A stretch of 13,376 nt of DNA from Bacteroides sp. (lineage in GTDB: Bacteria > Bacteroidota > Bacteroidia > Bacteroidales > Bacteroidaceae): NCBI GenBank assembly GCA_021204375.1, contig JAJPZL010000218.1, positions 1 through 13,376 on the forward strand. Direction: 5' to 3'. The notes beneath the pieces are model-generated. The model was not told the origin of the DNA, searched no databases, and worked only from the letters and a program-made list of their open reading frames with translations. Positions 1 through 10,253 of the stretch are shown in pieces; the first letter of the stretch is position 1, and every line of letters starts with the position of its first letter. Made by a program: the position numbers and the translations under genes.

Positions 1-1432
1 GGTCGGACGTTCTATGATCCAGGGAACCGTAACCTCCGCTACCGACGGAGAAGGTCTGCCGGGAGCTACCGTGCTGCTGGTCAATAAAGATGACCGTGTA
101 ATGACACACGCTATTACTGACCTGGATGGTAACTACAGTTTGCTTACCGAAATAAGGGATGGAGATAAACTCAGGGTAAGCTATACCGGCTTTAAGCAAC
201 AGGATATTCCGGTACGCAACCGTACTAATATCTCTGTAAAACTTGAAGAAGATGCTATCATGTTGGGTGAAGCCGTTATTGTTGCCCAACGTTTGGTGGA
301 CAATGGTATGATGAGTATTAATGAACGCGATATGACTATTACTGCTACCCGTGTATCCATGGCCGACCTGGCCGATAACACGGCTGCTGCCAGTATTGAC
401 GATGCTTTGCAAGGCCGTATTGCAGGGGTGGATATTACAGAAGGTTCCGGTGCTCCCGGTACCGGTATGTCTATCCGTATCCGTGGTACCAGTTCTATCA
501 ATGGTTCGACTCAGCCCCTTATTGTGGTGGACGGTTTTATCTTCAATACCGAAATATCCGATGATTTCGATTTTGCCGCAGCCGATGAAGAAGAGTATTC
601 CCAGATGCTTAGTATTGCGCCTGAAGATATTATGGAGATCACTGTACTCAAGGATGCCTCTGCAACCGCTCTTTACGGTGCCCGTGCGGCCAACGGAGTT
701 TTGCAGATCACTACCAAACGAGGTACAAAAGGTAAACCCAAGATATCTTACACCTTTAAGGGAACTGTGTCGCAAAAGCCTACTACTATCCCTGCGCTCA
801 ATGGGTCGCAGTATGTTACTATGGTACAGGAGGCCTACTTTAACAATACCCGACCTTACTCACCGATAGATCGTCCCGAACTGGCTTACGATATCAATCA
901 ACCCTACTATTTTTATAATTATTCACAGAATACCAACTGGTTTGACGAGGTTACCCGGCGCGGACTGGTTCACGATCATAATCTATCCGTTACCGGTGGT
1001 GGTGATAAAGCCAAATATAACCTTTCACTGGGGTATTATAATAACCAGGGTCCTACTATCGGTACGGCCCTTCAACGTATCAATACCCGACTGAATGTGG
1101 ATTACGATGTGTCGGAGAAGATATCTTTTAAGGCAAGCTTTACATACGTTCATAACGATAACGATAAAAACTATGTAACCTACTTAAGTAGTGGTAGTGA
1201 TGTAACTAATGCGGCATTTACCAGTATGCTCAATATGAGTATTTATGAGTACAGTGAGCAGGGAATACTTACCGGCAATTATTTTTCGCCTCTTAATTCA
1301 CCGCTGGGTAACTGGACCGGTACAAGTGCTAATAATCCCTACAATCCGGTTGCTATGGCTAACGAAGGAGAACATAAATTTATATCAGACCGTATCACCT
1401 CCAATCTGAGTGTATGTTACCGTCCGGTAGAA

Positions 1433-1435
1433 TAG
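1433..1435 (+). other. In-frame TAG stop in SusC-1
   Basis: The TAG falls between RPVE and FRYQLDVGLDVLNEKK in one continuous frame. Strongly SusC-like barrel sequence continues for about 548 codons up to the next stop. It is one transition away from CAG (Gln) or TGG (Trp). The original residue cannot be fixed from this sequence alone. Confidence 0.9.
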
Positions 1436-3076
1436 TTCCGTTATCAACTGGATGTAGGACTTGATGTTCTGAATGAAAAGAAAACCGCTTTTGTTCCCCA
1501 GACAGCTATCGGCCGTCCCTGGAATGAAGTAACTGTAAACCGTGCCGACGATTACGATGGAGAAGCCTTTGTCCTTCAGACTAAAAATCTGGTAACCTTC
1601 TTACCAAAGCTGGGTGATAAAAATTCCCTTATCATCCTTTTGGGTAACAGTACTTACGATAAATCCAATTATGCCTATAAAGTGACTTCTGTCAATACAG
1701 CCAGTCCCTATCTGACAGATCCCTCTAACCCTTCCCGGGTAAATGGTGCTGAAATTGTAGGGATCAGTTCCGGCTCCAGTATACTCCGTACGGTAGCCTT
1801 CTTTGGAAACGCAGAGTATAAATTGCTCGACCGGTATGTGATCAACGGTAGTCTCCGTTCCGACGGTGACTTGCGTTTCGGAAAAGAACACCAGTGGAGT
1901 ACCTTTCCCAGTGCCTCACTCCGCTGGCGTATCTCCGGTGAGCCCTTTATGCGTTGGACTGATAAATTTATGGACGATTTCAGTATACGTGCCAGTTGGG
2001 GTATAAACGAGAACTCTCTCAAAGCCAGCTACGGGCATATCGGACTTTACGATATTTACGACTATTCATGTCTGGGCGAAGTCGGTACCTATCTGAAGAA
2101 TATGGAACTTTCCGATCTGCGTTGGGAACGTACTACCCAGCAAAACCTGGAGATTGATCTCTCTATTCTTAATAACCGTCTCCGTTTTGGAGTAGATATT
2201 TATAAAAAACGTACCAACGACCTCTTTTTCTCCAACCTGGGTATTCCTACCAGTACCGGTTATTCCAGACTAAACATGAACGTAGGTACTATGGATAACC
2301 AGGGGTGGGAGCTCTCTATCAATACTATTCCGGTACGTGGACGTAATTTAAGAGTAAGTTTTAACTTTAACATTGCCCGTAACCAGAACTATATCCGCGA
2401 GATCTTCGAACTCTATCCCATGGAGAAGGGGACCGGACTCTCTAACGGAGATTACCTGCGCCGGTATGAGATCGACCAGCCTATGGGCTCTATCTATGGC
2501 TATAAATACGATGGCGTTTACCTCAATAGAGATCAGACCATTGCCCGTGATAAGAACGGTGAAAAGATATATACCTACGATGAGTACGGTCATTCAGTAC
2601 CTGTCCGGATGCGTTTTGGTTATCCCAGTATCGATTATGAATTCCAACCGGGTGATGCCCGTTACGTAGATATCAATAACGATGGGAATATTGATTACCA
2701 GGATATTGTTTATCTGGGTAATACCAATCCTAAATTTACCGGTGGTTTTGGTCCTACTGTTACTTATAAGGATTTTACAGTGAGTGCCTTCTTTAACTTC
2801 CGGTATGGAAATAAGATAGTAAACTCTACCAAGATCATCCTGGAATCGATGAGCAGCTACAATAATCAGAGTACAGCTACTTTGCGCAGATGGCGGCACG
2901 AGTACGAGAACGAAGCCGATGTTCCTTCCGATCTTCTGCCCTGTGCCCTGGCTGCCGGTTGCAATCGTCTGGGTTCCGACCGATTTGTAGAAGATGGCTC
3001 TTTTCTGCGTATGAAATCACTCTCCATCAAGTACCAGGCAAATCGTAAATGGTTGACTAAGAATACACCCTTTACC

Positions 3077-3079
3077 TGA
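3077..3079 (+). other. In-frame TGA stop near the 3' end of SusC-1
   Basis: The TGA follows NTPFT. The same frame then gives AHITLLMSNLLTWTKYTG and QDPE, which is the conserved late-barrel segment of SusC proteins, and ends at TAA 3236-3238. The stop would remove about 53 residues, including the last beta strands and the terminal Phe. It is one transition from CGA or TGG. Confidence 0.88.
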
Positions 3080-4054
3080 GCCCATATAACCCTGCTGATG
3101 AGTAACTTGCTTACCTGGACCAAGTATACCGGACAAGATCCTGAAATTAAGATGAGGAATGATTTTAACGGTGGATACGACTCTGGCAGAGTACCTCGTA
3201 CCAAAGAGTTTATCCTTTCATTAAGTGCTGAATTTTAATTATAGTAAGATATGAAACAATATAAATATGTAATCACCCTTCTGGTAACCTGTCAGTTATT
3301 ATTAACTATAGGTTGCAGCGATTGGCTTCATCTGGTACCTGAAGATGGAGTATCCATCCGGGAGTACTGGAAAACCAAAGAGGATGTCCGTTCGGCTATG
3401 AACGGGATCTATGCCTCTATGCTGGCTGATGGTACTGTAAAAGGGATATTCCTGTATGGTGAAGGCCGGGCTGATGTTATAGGAGAGTATAACCGTACCA
3501 ATGCCCGTATGCTAAAAATTATAGAGGGAGAACTAGAGGCTGATAATGCAGAGTTAGACTGGAGTACCTTTTATACTACCATAAACCTCTGTAATACTCT
3601 GGTAGAGTATGCGCCTCTGGCTTTTGAAAACGACAATACCTTCACTCAAAAGGAGCTTGACCAGTATGTGGCACAAGCTATAACCGTACGTACCCTGATG
3701 TATTTTTATCTGGTTCGTGCATACGGTGATATCCCTTTTTCACTGGAGCCTTATGTCGATAGTTCCAGTCCCTTTGTACTGGCTAAGAGCGATAAAGAGG
3801 AGATCGTAAAAAGCCTTATCAGCCACCTGGAAGCTCTGAACCAGACAGGAAATGAAAAATTACCCTTTCCCGACGCCAAAGCAGACCCTGCACAAAATAA
3901 GTGTCGGGTCAATGTATATACACTGAAAGCTCTGTTGGCTGATCTTTATTTGTGGAATGAGCAATATGAGGAGTGTATACGGCAATGCGACCAGATCCTG
4001 AACTCCAACATGTATAGCCTGATTCCTGTAGGACGGGAAATGAAAGGAGGGAAA

Positions 4055-4081
4055 GATGAAGAAGATGAAGAAGATGAGGAG
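4055..4081 (+). repeat. 9-bp tandem repeat coding an acidic stretch in SusD-1
   Basis: Three copies of a GATGAAGAA-type unit (the third is GATGAGGAG) encode DEEDEEDEE. Further acidic codons follow (VEEE). The stretch starts at residue 269, between YSLIPVG and the VNGNSVESIFELQF region, so it is probably a surface loop. Adding or losing a unit would keep the frame. Confidence 0.8.
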
Positions 4082-4131
4082 GTAGAAGAAGAGCTCGTTT
4101 ATTACGTGGCCAATGAAAGTGATGCCAATAA

Positions 4132-4156
4132 TCTCTTTCTCTCTCTCTCTATGTAA
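4132..4156 (+). repeat. CT dinucleotide tract at the first frameshift of SusD-1
   Basis: The sequence TCTCTTT is followed by (CT)6 at 4139-4150, then ATG and the premature TAA at 4154-4156. Losing one CT unit, gaining two units, or adding one base (for example a T in the TTT at 4136-4138) joins the two SusD halves in frame. Such tracts are classical slippage sites. The repair cannot be assigned uniquely from one sequence. Confidence 0.8.
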
Positions 4157-4800
4157 ATGGAAATTCCGTAGAGAGTATTTTTGAACTTCAGTTCAGCCTG
4201 GAAAAGACCAATCCTTTGTGGACCTATACCAACCGAAGTAACGGCTGGCTGATCGGTAAAAGCGAAACATTCTCCAATTATCTGTTCCCGGTTAGCGAGA
4301 TCAATACCGATTTTAAGGATATCCGGGAAAGTGTATCGTTGCTTAGTAGCCAATATATCTGGAAATACGTAGGCCTGGAAAGAGGAGTTAATAATCCGCG
4401 TACCCAACAAACCATGGAGGGTAACTTTATTATCTACCGTCTGGCAGAGATCTACCTGATGAAAGCCGAAGCTTTAACCCAATTAGGTATACAAAACCAG
4501 AACAGAGAACAACTCGAACACGCACTTGCCGTTCTGCAGGTGATCAGAACCCGTGCCAATGCTACGGAGACTACCGATCTCATTGGAGAGGATGAGAATT
4601 TTACAGGGGAAATCCTGGAACAGTTTATCCTGTGGGAACGTGCCCGTGAATTTACTTTCGAGGGTAAACGCTGGTTTGATGTGCTTCGCCATGCAAAACG
4701 TAATAACTATGTAAATCCGGACTATCTTATTGAACTGGCCGCTCGCAGCGCACCTGCTGATAAAGTGCGGTCGTTGCAAACTAAATACCAGAATATAAAT

Positions 4801-4833
4801 AGCCATTATTTCCGCTTCCGCAAAGCGAAATAG
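4801..4833 (+). other. Second frameshift in SusD-1, hiding the conserved C-terminus
   Basis: The upstream frame reads SHYFRFRKAK and stops at TAG 4831. Reading CCG from 4812 gives PLPQSEIESNALLEQNEFY, the standard SusD C-terminal motif. One extra T in the TTT at 4809-4811 gives HYFPLPQSEIES without a break. Confidence 0.9.
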
Positions 4834-5579
4834 AATCGAATGCTCTGCTTGAACAGAACGAATTTTATGCTAAATAAAAATGTTGTACTATGAAAAATAG
4901 AGAAGTAATCCTAAGAATATATGTTACACGTATTATTCTCCTGTTCTCAGGAATTACATGGATGTACCTTACCTCCTGTAAAGATGAGTTAGAAGATACT
5001 CTGTACCGTACCTCGGACGATCAGACCATTGTGGAATACCTGGAGAATGAAGAAAACGGATTGACCGATTTTCTGGCACTGGCTGAAAGAGCTAAATGCC
5101 GGGGTATGTTACAGGCGTATGGTACCTATACATGCTTTGTTCCTACTAATGAGGCTTTACAAAGGTATTTCAGGGAAAATGCTCTGACGCTGGAAACAAT
5201 ATCTCAGGAAGATGCTCAGGCGCTGGTAGGTATTCATGTGGTGAACGATACCCTGACAACTGCCGATTTTGTAGATGGTCGCTTGCCTACAGCTACTATT
5301 CGTAAACAATACCTGACTACTGCTACCAAAGCAGAGCAAGGTGAGGTATATATCGAGGTAAACCGACAGGCTCGTATTATCCAAAAAGATATGCTTCTTA
5401 CCAATGGCTATATCCATGTAGTAGATAACATGCTGGAAGAGGCTACTAAGACTATTGCTGAAACTATCCGGGAACTTCCGGATGTAGAGTTTTCCATTAT
5501 GAAAGAGTTGCTGGAAGATACAGGATTCTACGAGGTGCTGGAAGAACAAAAGGATAGTTTATGGTATACCTATTTTTTG

Positions 5580-5582
5580 TAA
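5580..5582 (+). other. In-frame TAA stop in FAS1 lipoprotein A
   Basis: The TAA separates LWYTYFL from CNQVFYDLGLETRPRLLD in the same frame. The second half lacks its own signal peptide and is open for 195 codons. The position corresponds to the H1-like strand of a second FAS1 unit. It is one transition from CAA (Gln). Confidence 0.85.
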
Positions 5583-6147
5583 TGCAACCAGGTATTTTAT
5601 GATCTCGGTCTTGAAACCCGGCCCAGGCTTCTGGATCGGTTACGGGAAGAGAACCCGGATCTGGAAGACAATCAGCTCCTGCGTAATTTTGTTCAATACC
5701 ATTGTGCCTCCGGGCGTAGTTATGTGACTGACCTGATGGTTGCTTCCGCCCTGAATACGTATGGCTCTACCCAGGTACTTACTATACAAATGGACAGGAA
5801 AAATAATGTATTGATCAATGAATTTAAACAGGGAGAATTCGATGAAGAGGGTGTACCGGTTGACCGTAACAGTATCTGGACCGATCTTACCTGTGCCAAT
5901 AGGGTGATCCATGAAGTAATGGGGCAGGTTGAGGTGAAGAATCGTAAACCTTATCGGGTATACTTTGACCTGGCTGACCAGCCTGAGATCAGGGCTCTGT
6001 CCGGATTCCGTAAAAAATTATCCACTGCAGTGGTTCATACTTTTTATGTAGATGAATTGTCTGAAGTGAAATTTGACGGACAAAATAAACCTTCAATGGC
6101 CTATTATTGTCTTCCCTGGGATAGAAGTAACAGCCAATATTATTTTC

Positions 6148-6170
6148 GGACTTTCTTCAGATCCGTGTAG
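6148..6170 (+). other. Frameshift in FAS1 lipoprotein A
   Basis: The upstream frame reads YYFRTFFRSV and stops at TAG 6168. The frame starting CTT at 6155 reads LQIRVASNVTHWMEFTTPLL and joins the C-terminal region. One extra T in the TTT at 6152-6154 gives RTFLQIRVASNV. The exact lesion base is ambiguous within a few positions. Confidence 0.8.
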
Positions 6171-6307
6171 CCAGTAATGTAACACATTGGATGGAATTTA
6201 CTACTCCCTTGTTGGTCGAAGGAAATTACAATGTCTGGCTGGGATGGGGAAGAATAAATGACCAGGGATCTGTGAAGGCTATTTTTAAGCAGGAAGGTGA
6301 AGAAGAG

Positions 6308-6310
6308 TAG
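6308..6310 (+). other. In-frame TAG stop in FAS1 lipoprotein A
   Basis: The TAG lies after QEGEEE and before ELANIIQLNTRQKKVGAG, with the same frame open on both sides. The following 124 codons have no start codon with a convincing ribosome-binding site and no signal peptide. This favours a continuation of lipoprotein A over a separate gene. Confidence 0.75.
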
Positions 6311-7224
6311 GAATTGGCTAATATTATTCAGTTAAATACCAGGCAGAAAAAAGTGGGTGCCGGTTATGACAATGCGGGCAAAGTAGATGATGAAAAACTT
6401 TTGCAGGAAACAGGACTTAAACACTATACTGCTTATTCTTTAGAAGAACGCCAGCCTATGATGCAGCTGGGTACGATTAATGTAGCTACTACAGAACGCC
6501 ATACGATTCGTTTTGAGAATGGTGGCTCAGGGAACCTTCAAAACTGGGATCTTATCCAGTTTATTCCCATTGATGAAGACCAGGTATGGCCCAAAGTAGA
6601 TGGGGACGGTAACTGGATTTATGAAAGCACTCCGACTTGTGAAATTTTCCCTTATGATAAAGCCTGTCCGGAAGAGAATAACTAATCATACAAATACGCT
6701 TGAATATGAAGATAAAAAGAAATTCTTTACTCCTGATCGTTATTATTACACTCTTTTTAACAGGCTGTAATGACCAATGGGATGATCATGTAAAGGTAGA
6801 AGATAAAGATCTTTCGGGTACTCTGTTAAATGCGTTGAAAGAACGGAAAGAATTTTCGGTTTTCTATACTATGATTATGGAAACCGGATATAATATCCTA
6901 CTTGAAGGAGAAAACCGACTAACTGTTCTGGCTCCTGCTAATGAAGTATTGGCAGATTATTCTTTAGAGAGCCAGGAAGAGAAAATGGCCCTGATCAAAA
7001 ACCATATAGCTTACTTATCCTATAATGTCGAAACACTTTCAGGTATGAATACTCTTAAAATGTTAAACGGTAAAAATCAGGATCTTTCTCTTTTTACATT
7101 TAATACTGCTGAGGGGAATATAGCCTGTAATAATGGTATTATCCATCCGGTGAATAAGGTTGTACAACCTGTTTTCAATATTCTGGAATATCTGGAAACA
7201 CTTGCAGGTACTCATCCACAGATA

Positions 7225-7256
7225 GATACTCTGTTTCTACATACCCGGAAATAATG
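7225..7256 (+). other. Frameshift in FAS1 lipoprotein B
   Basis: The upstream frame ends TLFLHTRK at TAA 7252-7254. The downstream frame can be read from TAC 7242 as YPEIMDMENSIPVG. One extra T in the TTT at 7234-7236 gives TLFSTYPEIMDMENS. The ATG at 7254 overlaps the stop (TAATG) but is probably an internal Met. Confidence 0.78.
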
Positions 7257-7724
7257 GATATGGAGAATAGTATTCCGGTAGGCTTAACCGAAGAAGGGTT
7301 AACCAAATATGATACAGTATGGGTGTATCCGAACCATTTTCTGGATCAGTTTGATCTGGGTAACGAAGATGCGAATTATGAGTTTGTACTCCTGGAAGAT
7401 GAAAACTACCGGACACTTACAAAGAAATATCATAAATATATGCTTTATCCCACTGAGCAGCAAACCGACTCTATCATTACTAATGAGTTAATACGCAACC
7501 TGGTATTTTTTCCGGGTAGTTCTACAGTGGTAAGTGGTATTGAAGTGGATTTTAGTAATTCCGAATTAGCTAACCAATATACAGCCTCTAATGGAACGGT
7601 GAAAACAATGAGGGGAGTCGATATCCGTATAAAGGACAATAAAATAAAAGAGATCTACATTGAAGGAGAAGATCTGGTTAGTTCTTTGAATCCTGAACAT
7701 GTTTTTATTCGTTCTTATCTTTCC

Positions 7725-7727
7725 TGA
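7725..7727 (+). other. In-frame TGA stop in FAS1 lipoprotein B
   Basis: The TGA separates FIRSYLS from ARGGKDVIVASRYEQRVDTL in one frame, which then stays open for more than 200 codons. It is one transition from CGA (Arg) or TGG (Trp); I cannot tell which. Confidence 0.85.
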
Positions 7728-9230
7728 GCCCGTGGAGGGAAAGATGTGATCGTTGCTTCCCGTTATGAGCAGCGGGTTGATACACTGGATGCAGAAGGAA
7801 ATCCCTATACTGTTACTAACAGATTCTATTGGAAAGGCACTTCCAATGCATATGCTAACGGTTTCAATTTTTATCTGGAATATAAAGTCCGGCTTAATTC
7901 CAATGTCGATTATGATATTTATTGGGTAGCCAACGATGATTTTAATATTCATATTATAGACAATCCTGTTTACCGGGAGGATACTCTCCAGCTTTACCAG
8001 AAATTGTATATCTCTCTTCCACATGAAGAGCCTCTGAGGCGGGATGATTCCGGTAAGATTTACAATAATTATAACGATTCGTTGGTTTTTGTCGGGCATT
8101 CGGTAGCCTGCACTGCACCCAGGGAAGTAAAACTGAAAAAGTATTATTTTGACCAGAGTACCGACAGACAGTTTGCCACCCGGATCTATGAAGGAGAAAA
8201 TAGTCAGATATTTTCCGTATCAAAGATGGGAGAAAGTACTTTCTATGTATGCAATACTGCTGTTAGTAAAATAAATCTTGCCAGTAATTATGCCGGCTTT
8301 ATTTTCCTGGATTATATACGGCTGATCCCCCGTATAGAAGAGGAGTAAAAATTATACAAAAAATAAAACACTTATATGATACGATATAAATCTATACTAT
8401 TTGTAATCGTCTGTATATTGGCTCTTATGGTGAATGCCCAGGAAGCTCCTGCAGACAACCTGCGTGTAACCGGCCGTGTGCTGGATGCCTCTACCCTGGC
8501 ACCGCTGCCCGGCATGAGGCTCTCTGTGCCGGGAGTAAGTGCTGCTATGACCGGCAATGAAGGACAGTTCTCGCTCCGGGTTCCATCAAAAGATGTAGAG
8601 ATCACAGTAACCGGTCCGGGCTATCAGCAGAAACTGGTTGCCGTAAAAGGACGTGATCATCTGAAAGTCTTTTTGCATGAAGAAGGGTATAACACCGTTT
8701 TTAAAAGTGTACTGACCCCACTGGGTGAAGTAAATAACAGCCATATTACCCATGCCGTATCTATGTACGACCGCGATAATTCGCTCAGTGTAGCCATCAG
8801 TGGTGAAGAACTTCTACAGGGCAATATTGCCGGTCTGAATGTACTACTTCGCTCCGGTATGGATGGTGCCGGTGGAAATATGTATATCCGTGGATTTAAC
8901 TCTATCTATGCCAATAGCCAGCCATTACTGGTTATTGACGGAATGACCGTGGAGAACCAATCTACCGGTGTCTCCCTGATCGATGGCTTTTTATCTACTC
9001 CGCTGGGTGCTATTGATGTGAAAGATATACAGCGTATTACCGTGATCAAAGACGGCACCTCCCTCTATGGGGTGAAAGGAGGGAACGGTGTTCTCCTGGT
9101 AGAAACACTCCGCTCTAAAGAGATGGCTACCAAAATTGATATCCGGGCGATGGGAGGTATGAATATGACTCCTTCCCGCATACCGGTGCTCAGTGCCTCT
9201 GATTACCGGAAGTACCTGGTAGATCTCTAC

Positions 9231-9233
9231 TAG
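9231..9233 (+). other. In-frame TAG stop in SusC-2
   Basis: The TAG lies between YRKYLVDLY and SAGYTGEQVQNLPF in one frame, just after the plug domain. It is one transition from CAG or TGG. The barrel sequence downstream remains open for 340 codons. Confidence 0.9.
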
Positions 9234-10253
9234 AGTGCCGGTTATACAGGAGAGCAGGTACAGAACCTCCCCTTTATTAACCAGGAGAAACCTGAATTGC
9301 TTGATAACGGACTCTACGAAGGCAATACAGAGTATTACCGCTATAACCAGCATACCAACTGGCAGGACGAACTCTTTACCGAAAGCTTTAAACAAAACTA
9401 CTCCCTTACGGTAACCGGAGGAGATAATATTGCGGTCTATGCCCTGGCATTAGGATATCAGGTCAATGAAAGTCTCATCAAAGAGAATGATTACTCCCGT
9501 TTCAATGCCCGTGTCAATACCGATATTGATATGACCGACCGTTTATCGATGCGTACCCATATGAGCTTTGTCTATGGCAAACGGAACCTGACAGACGAAG
9601 GAGAAATAAGCAGTACCAATCCCATGTATGCTGCCCTTATGAAATCCCCCTTTATGTCGCCTAATGTATACGATACCCAGGGAAATGTCTCTCCCAAACT
9701 GGATGAAGTAGATACATGGGGTTTCTCTAATCCCAATGCCATTACCGAAAATGCTATGCAGGAGAACTCCAACTATGGTTTCCTGGGTTCCGTTGAACTT
9801 CGCTATAAAGTATGGCGGTCACTAAACTTCAGCTCCCTGGTCGGCTTACGCTTCTATAAAGAGCGTGAACGTATCTTCCTGCCCGAGAATGGGATCGCAC
9901 ATGCAGATCTTCTTACCTCGGTTGTAACCAACAGTATGCAGCAACGGGTAGAACGTATGATGTCGCTTTCCAATGAAACCTGTATTAACTACCTCTTTAA
10001 GTTTGCACACAACCATTCACTGGGTGCCACACTCGGATTCTGCTATCAACATAATAAAGCAGAAGACGATTGGGCCAAAGGGTATAATTCCCCCAGTGAT
10101 GAGTTTGTTTCCCTGGGTACCGGGCTCAATGCTCTGTCGCAGATAGGAGGGACCATTAGTTCCTGGAACTGGATGGCAATGTATGCTAATGCATCCTATA
10201 ACCTGAAGAACCGCTATTTCCTCTCTGCTACCGCTTCTTTCGATGCCTCTTCC

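Larger units (their letters stand above)
2..3238 (+). pseudogene. SusC/RagA-type TonB-dependent outer-membrane transporter 1, 5' partial, interrupted by TAG and TGA
   Basis: This would be a TonB-dependent outer-membrane barrel importing an oligomeric nutrient with its SusD partner. The frame is open from base 2, so the signal peptide lies upstream and the ATG at 14 is probably internal. Order: a carboxypeptidase-regulatory-like beta domain (about 20-250, with GLPGATVLLV), a possible TonB box (EAVIVA), the plug with DALQGRIAGVDI (398-433) and IRGTSSINGSTQPLIVVDG (about 476-535), then LKDASATALYGARAANGV (from 647), and the barrel. The barrel carries the family's Ca-type loop DINNDGNIDYQD (2669 on) and the late TKYTGQDPE motif. 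TAG (1433) and TGA (3077) interrupt one continuous frame; typical SusC sequence follows both, and the protein ends in Phe (SLSAEF) before TAA. At least 1078 codons, normal for SusC. SusD-1 starts 12 bases downstream. The family call is secure; the substrate is unknown. Translated normally, no complete barrel would form. Confidence 0.9.
3251..4877 (+). pseudogene. SusD/RagB-type outer-membrane lipoprotein 1, with two frameshifts
   Basis: This would be the surface lid that captures ligand for SusC-1. The ATG at 3251 gives a lipoprotein signal peptide (LLLTIGC, Cys22), then CSDW and the SusD start PEDGVSIREYWKTKEDV. Helical SusD sequence follows (CNTLVEYAP, AYGDIPFS, ADLYLWNEQYEECI), then an acidic insert. 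The frame fails at 4130-4156. Downstream, the other frame reads LSLYVNGNSVESIFELQF, a recognisable SusD motif, and continues through LWERAREFTFEGKRWFDVLR (4630 on). A second break near 4810 diverts the C-terminus to FRFRKAK and TAG 4831; the alternative frame gives the textbook SusD tail LPQSEIESNALLEQNEFYAK ending at TAA 4875-4877. Adding one base at each break gives 542 residues, a usual SusD length. The true end is therefore 4877, not 4833. It lies 12 bases from each neighbour. Confidence 0.9.
4890..6685 (+). pseudogene. Fasciclin (FAS1) domain lipoprotein A, interrupted by TAA, a frameshift and TAG
   Basis: The ATG at 4890 gives a hydrophobic signal ending YLTSC (Cys30). KDELED follows, acidic residues like the Bacteroidota lipoprotein surface-export signal, so surface location is inferred. 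The first FAS1 domain (about residues 45-185) shows an H1-like FVPTNEAL (83-90) and an H2-like NGYIHVVDNML (172-182). A second FAS1-like unit begins near ELPDVEFSIMKELLEDTGFY; TAA 5580 cuts it just before CNQVFYDLG, and the frame stays open to 6170. At about 6153 the frame shifts, and reading continues as LQIRVASNVTHWMEF and VEGNYNVWLGWG. TAG 6308 then interrupts again before the C-terminus (WDLIQFIPIDEDQVWPK), which ends at TAA 6683. One added base gives 598 residues. FAS1 proteins are common SusCD partners; the role is probably ligand or surface binding. The C-terminal half is a domain I do not recognise with certainty. Confidence 0.82.
6706..8348 (+). pseudogene. Fasciclin (FAS1) domain lipoprotein B, interrupted by a frameshift and TGA
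   Basis: I chose ATG 6706 over the TTG at 6700 because it starts a clean signal peptide (MKIKRNSLLLIVIITLF, lipobox LTGC, Cys21). An acidic CNDQWDD follows. One FAS1 domain shows an H1-like LTVLAPANEVL (6919-6951) and an H2-like NNGIIHPVNKVV (7129-7164). The frame then stops at TAA 7252 after FLHTRK, while the neighbouring frame reads TYPEIMDMENSIPVGLTEEG and continues for about 160 codons. TGA 7725 interrupts between IRSYLS and ARGGKDVIVASRY; the same frame continues to DYIRLIPRIEEE and TAA 8346. One added base gives 547 residues. The C-terminal region (7740-8345) is rich in aromatic beta-type sequence; I do not recognise it securely. It follows FAS1-A by 20 bases and precedes SusC-2 by 27, so the two FAS1 proteins look like a co-expressed pair. 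Confidence 0.82.

Noticed and set aside
351..869. Overlapping + strand open frame of 172 codons inside SusC-1
   Set aside because: It is Pro/Leu/Arg/Ser-rich shadow sequence out of frame with the conserved plug motifs.
6314..6685. A small stand-alone protein in the frame after TAG 6308
   Set aside because: There is no convincing start or signal peptide, and it follows directly in frame from VEGNYNVWLGWG and QEGEEE of FAS1 lipoprotein A.
7254..7727. A separate gene starting at ATG 7254, coupled to the preceding stop (TAATG)
   Set aside because: The frame reads back through TYPEIMDMENS upstream of the ATG, the product would have no signal peptide, and one added base gives a single lipoprotein of normal layout.
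7566..8099. Antisense open frame of 177 codons, and similar antisense frames at 10647-11132 and 5157-5549
   Set aside because: They lie opposite strongly supported coding sequence, have compositions typical of reversed coding strand, and show no recognisable domain.
8349..8375. Internal promoter or terminator between the FAS1 pair and SusC-2
   Set aside because: Only 27 A/T-rich bases are available, with no stem-loop and no clear TAnnTTTG element; the other gaps are as short or shorter and also show none.
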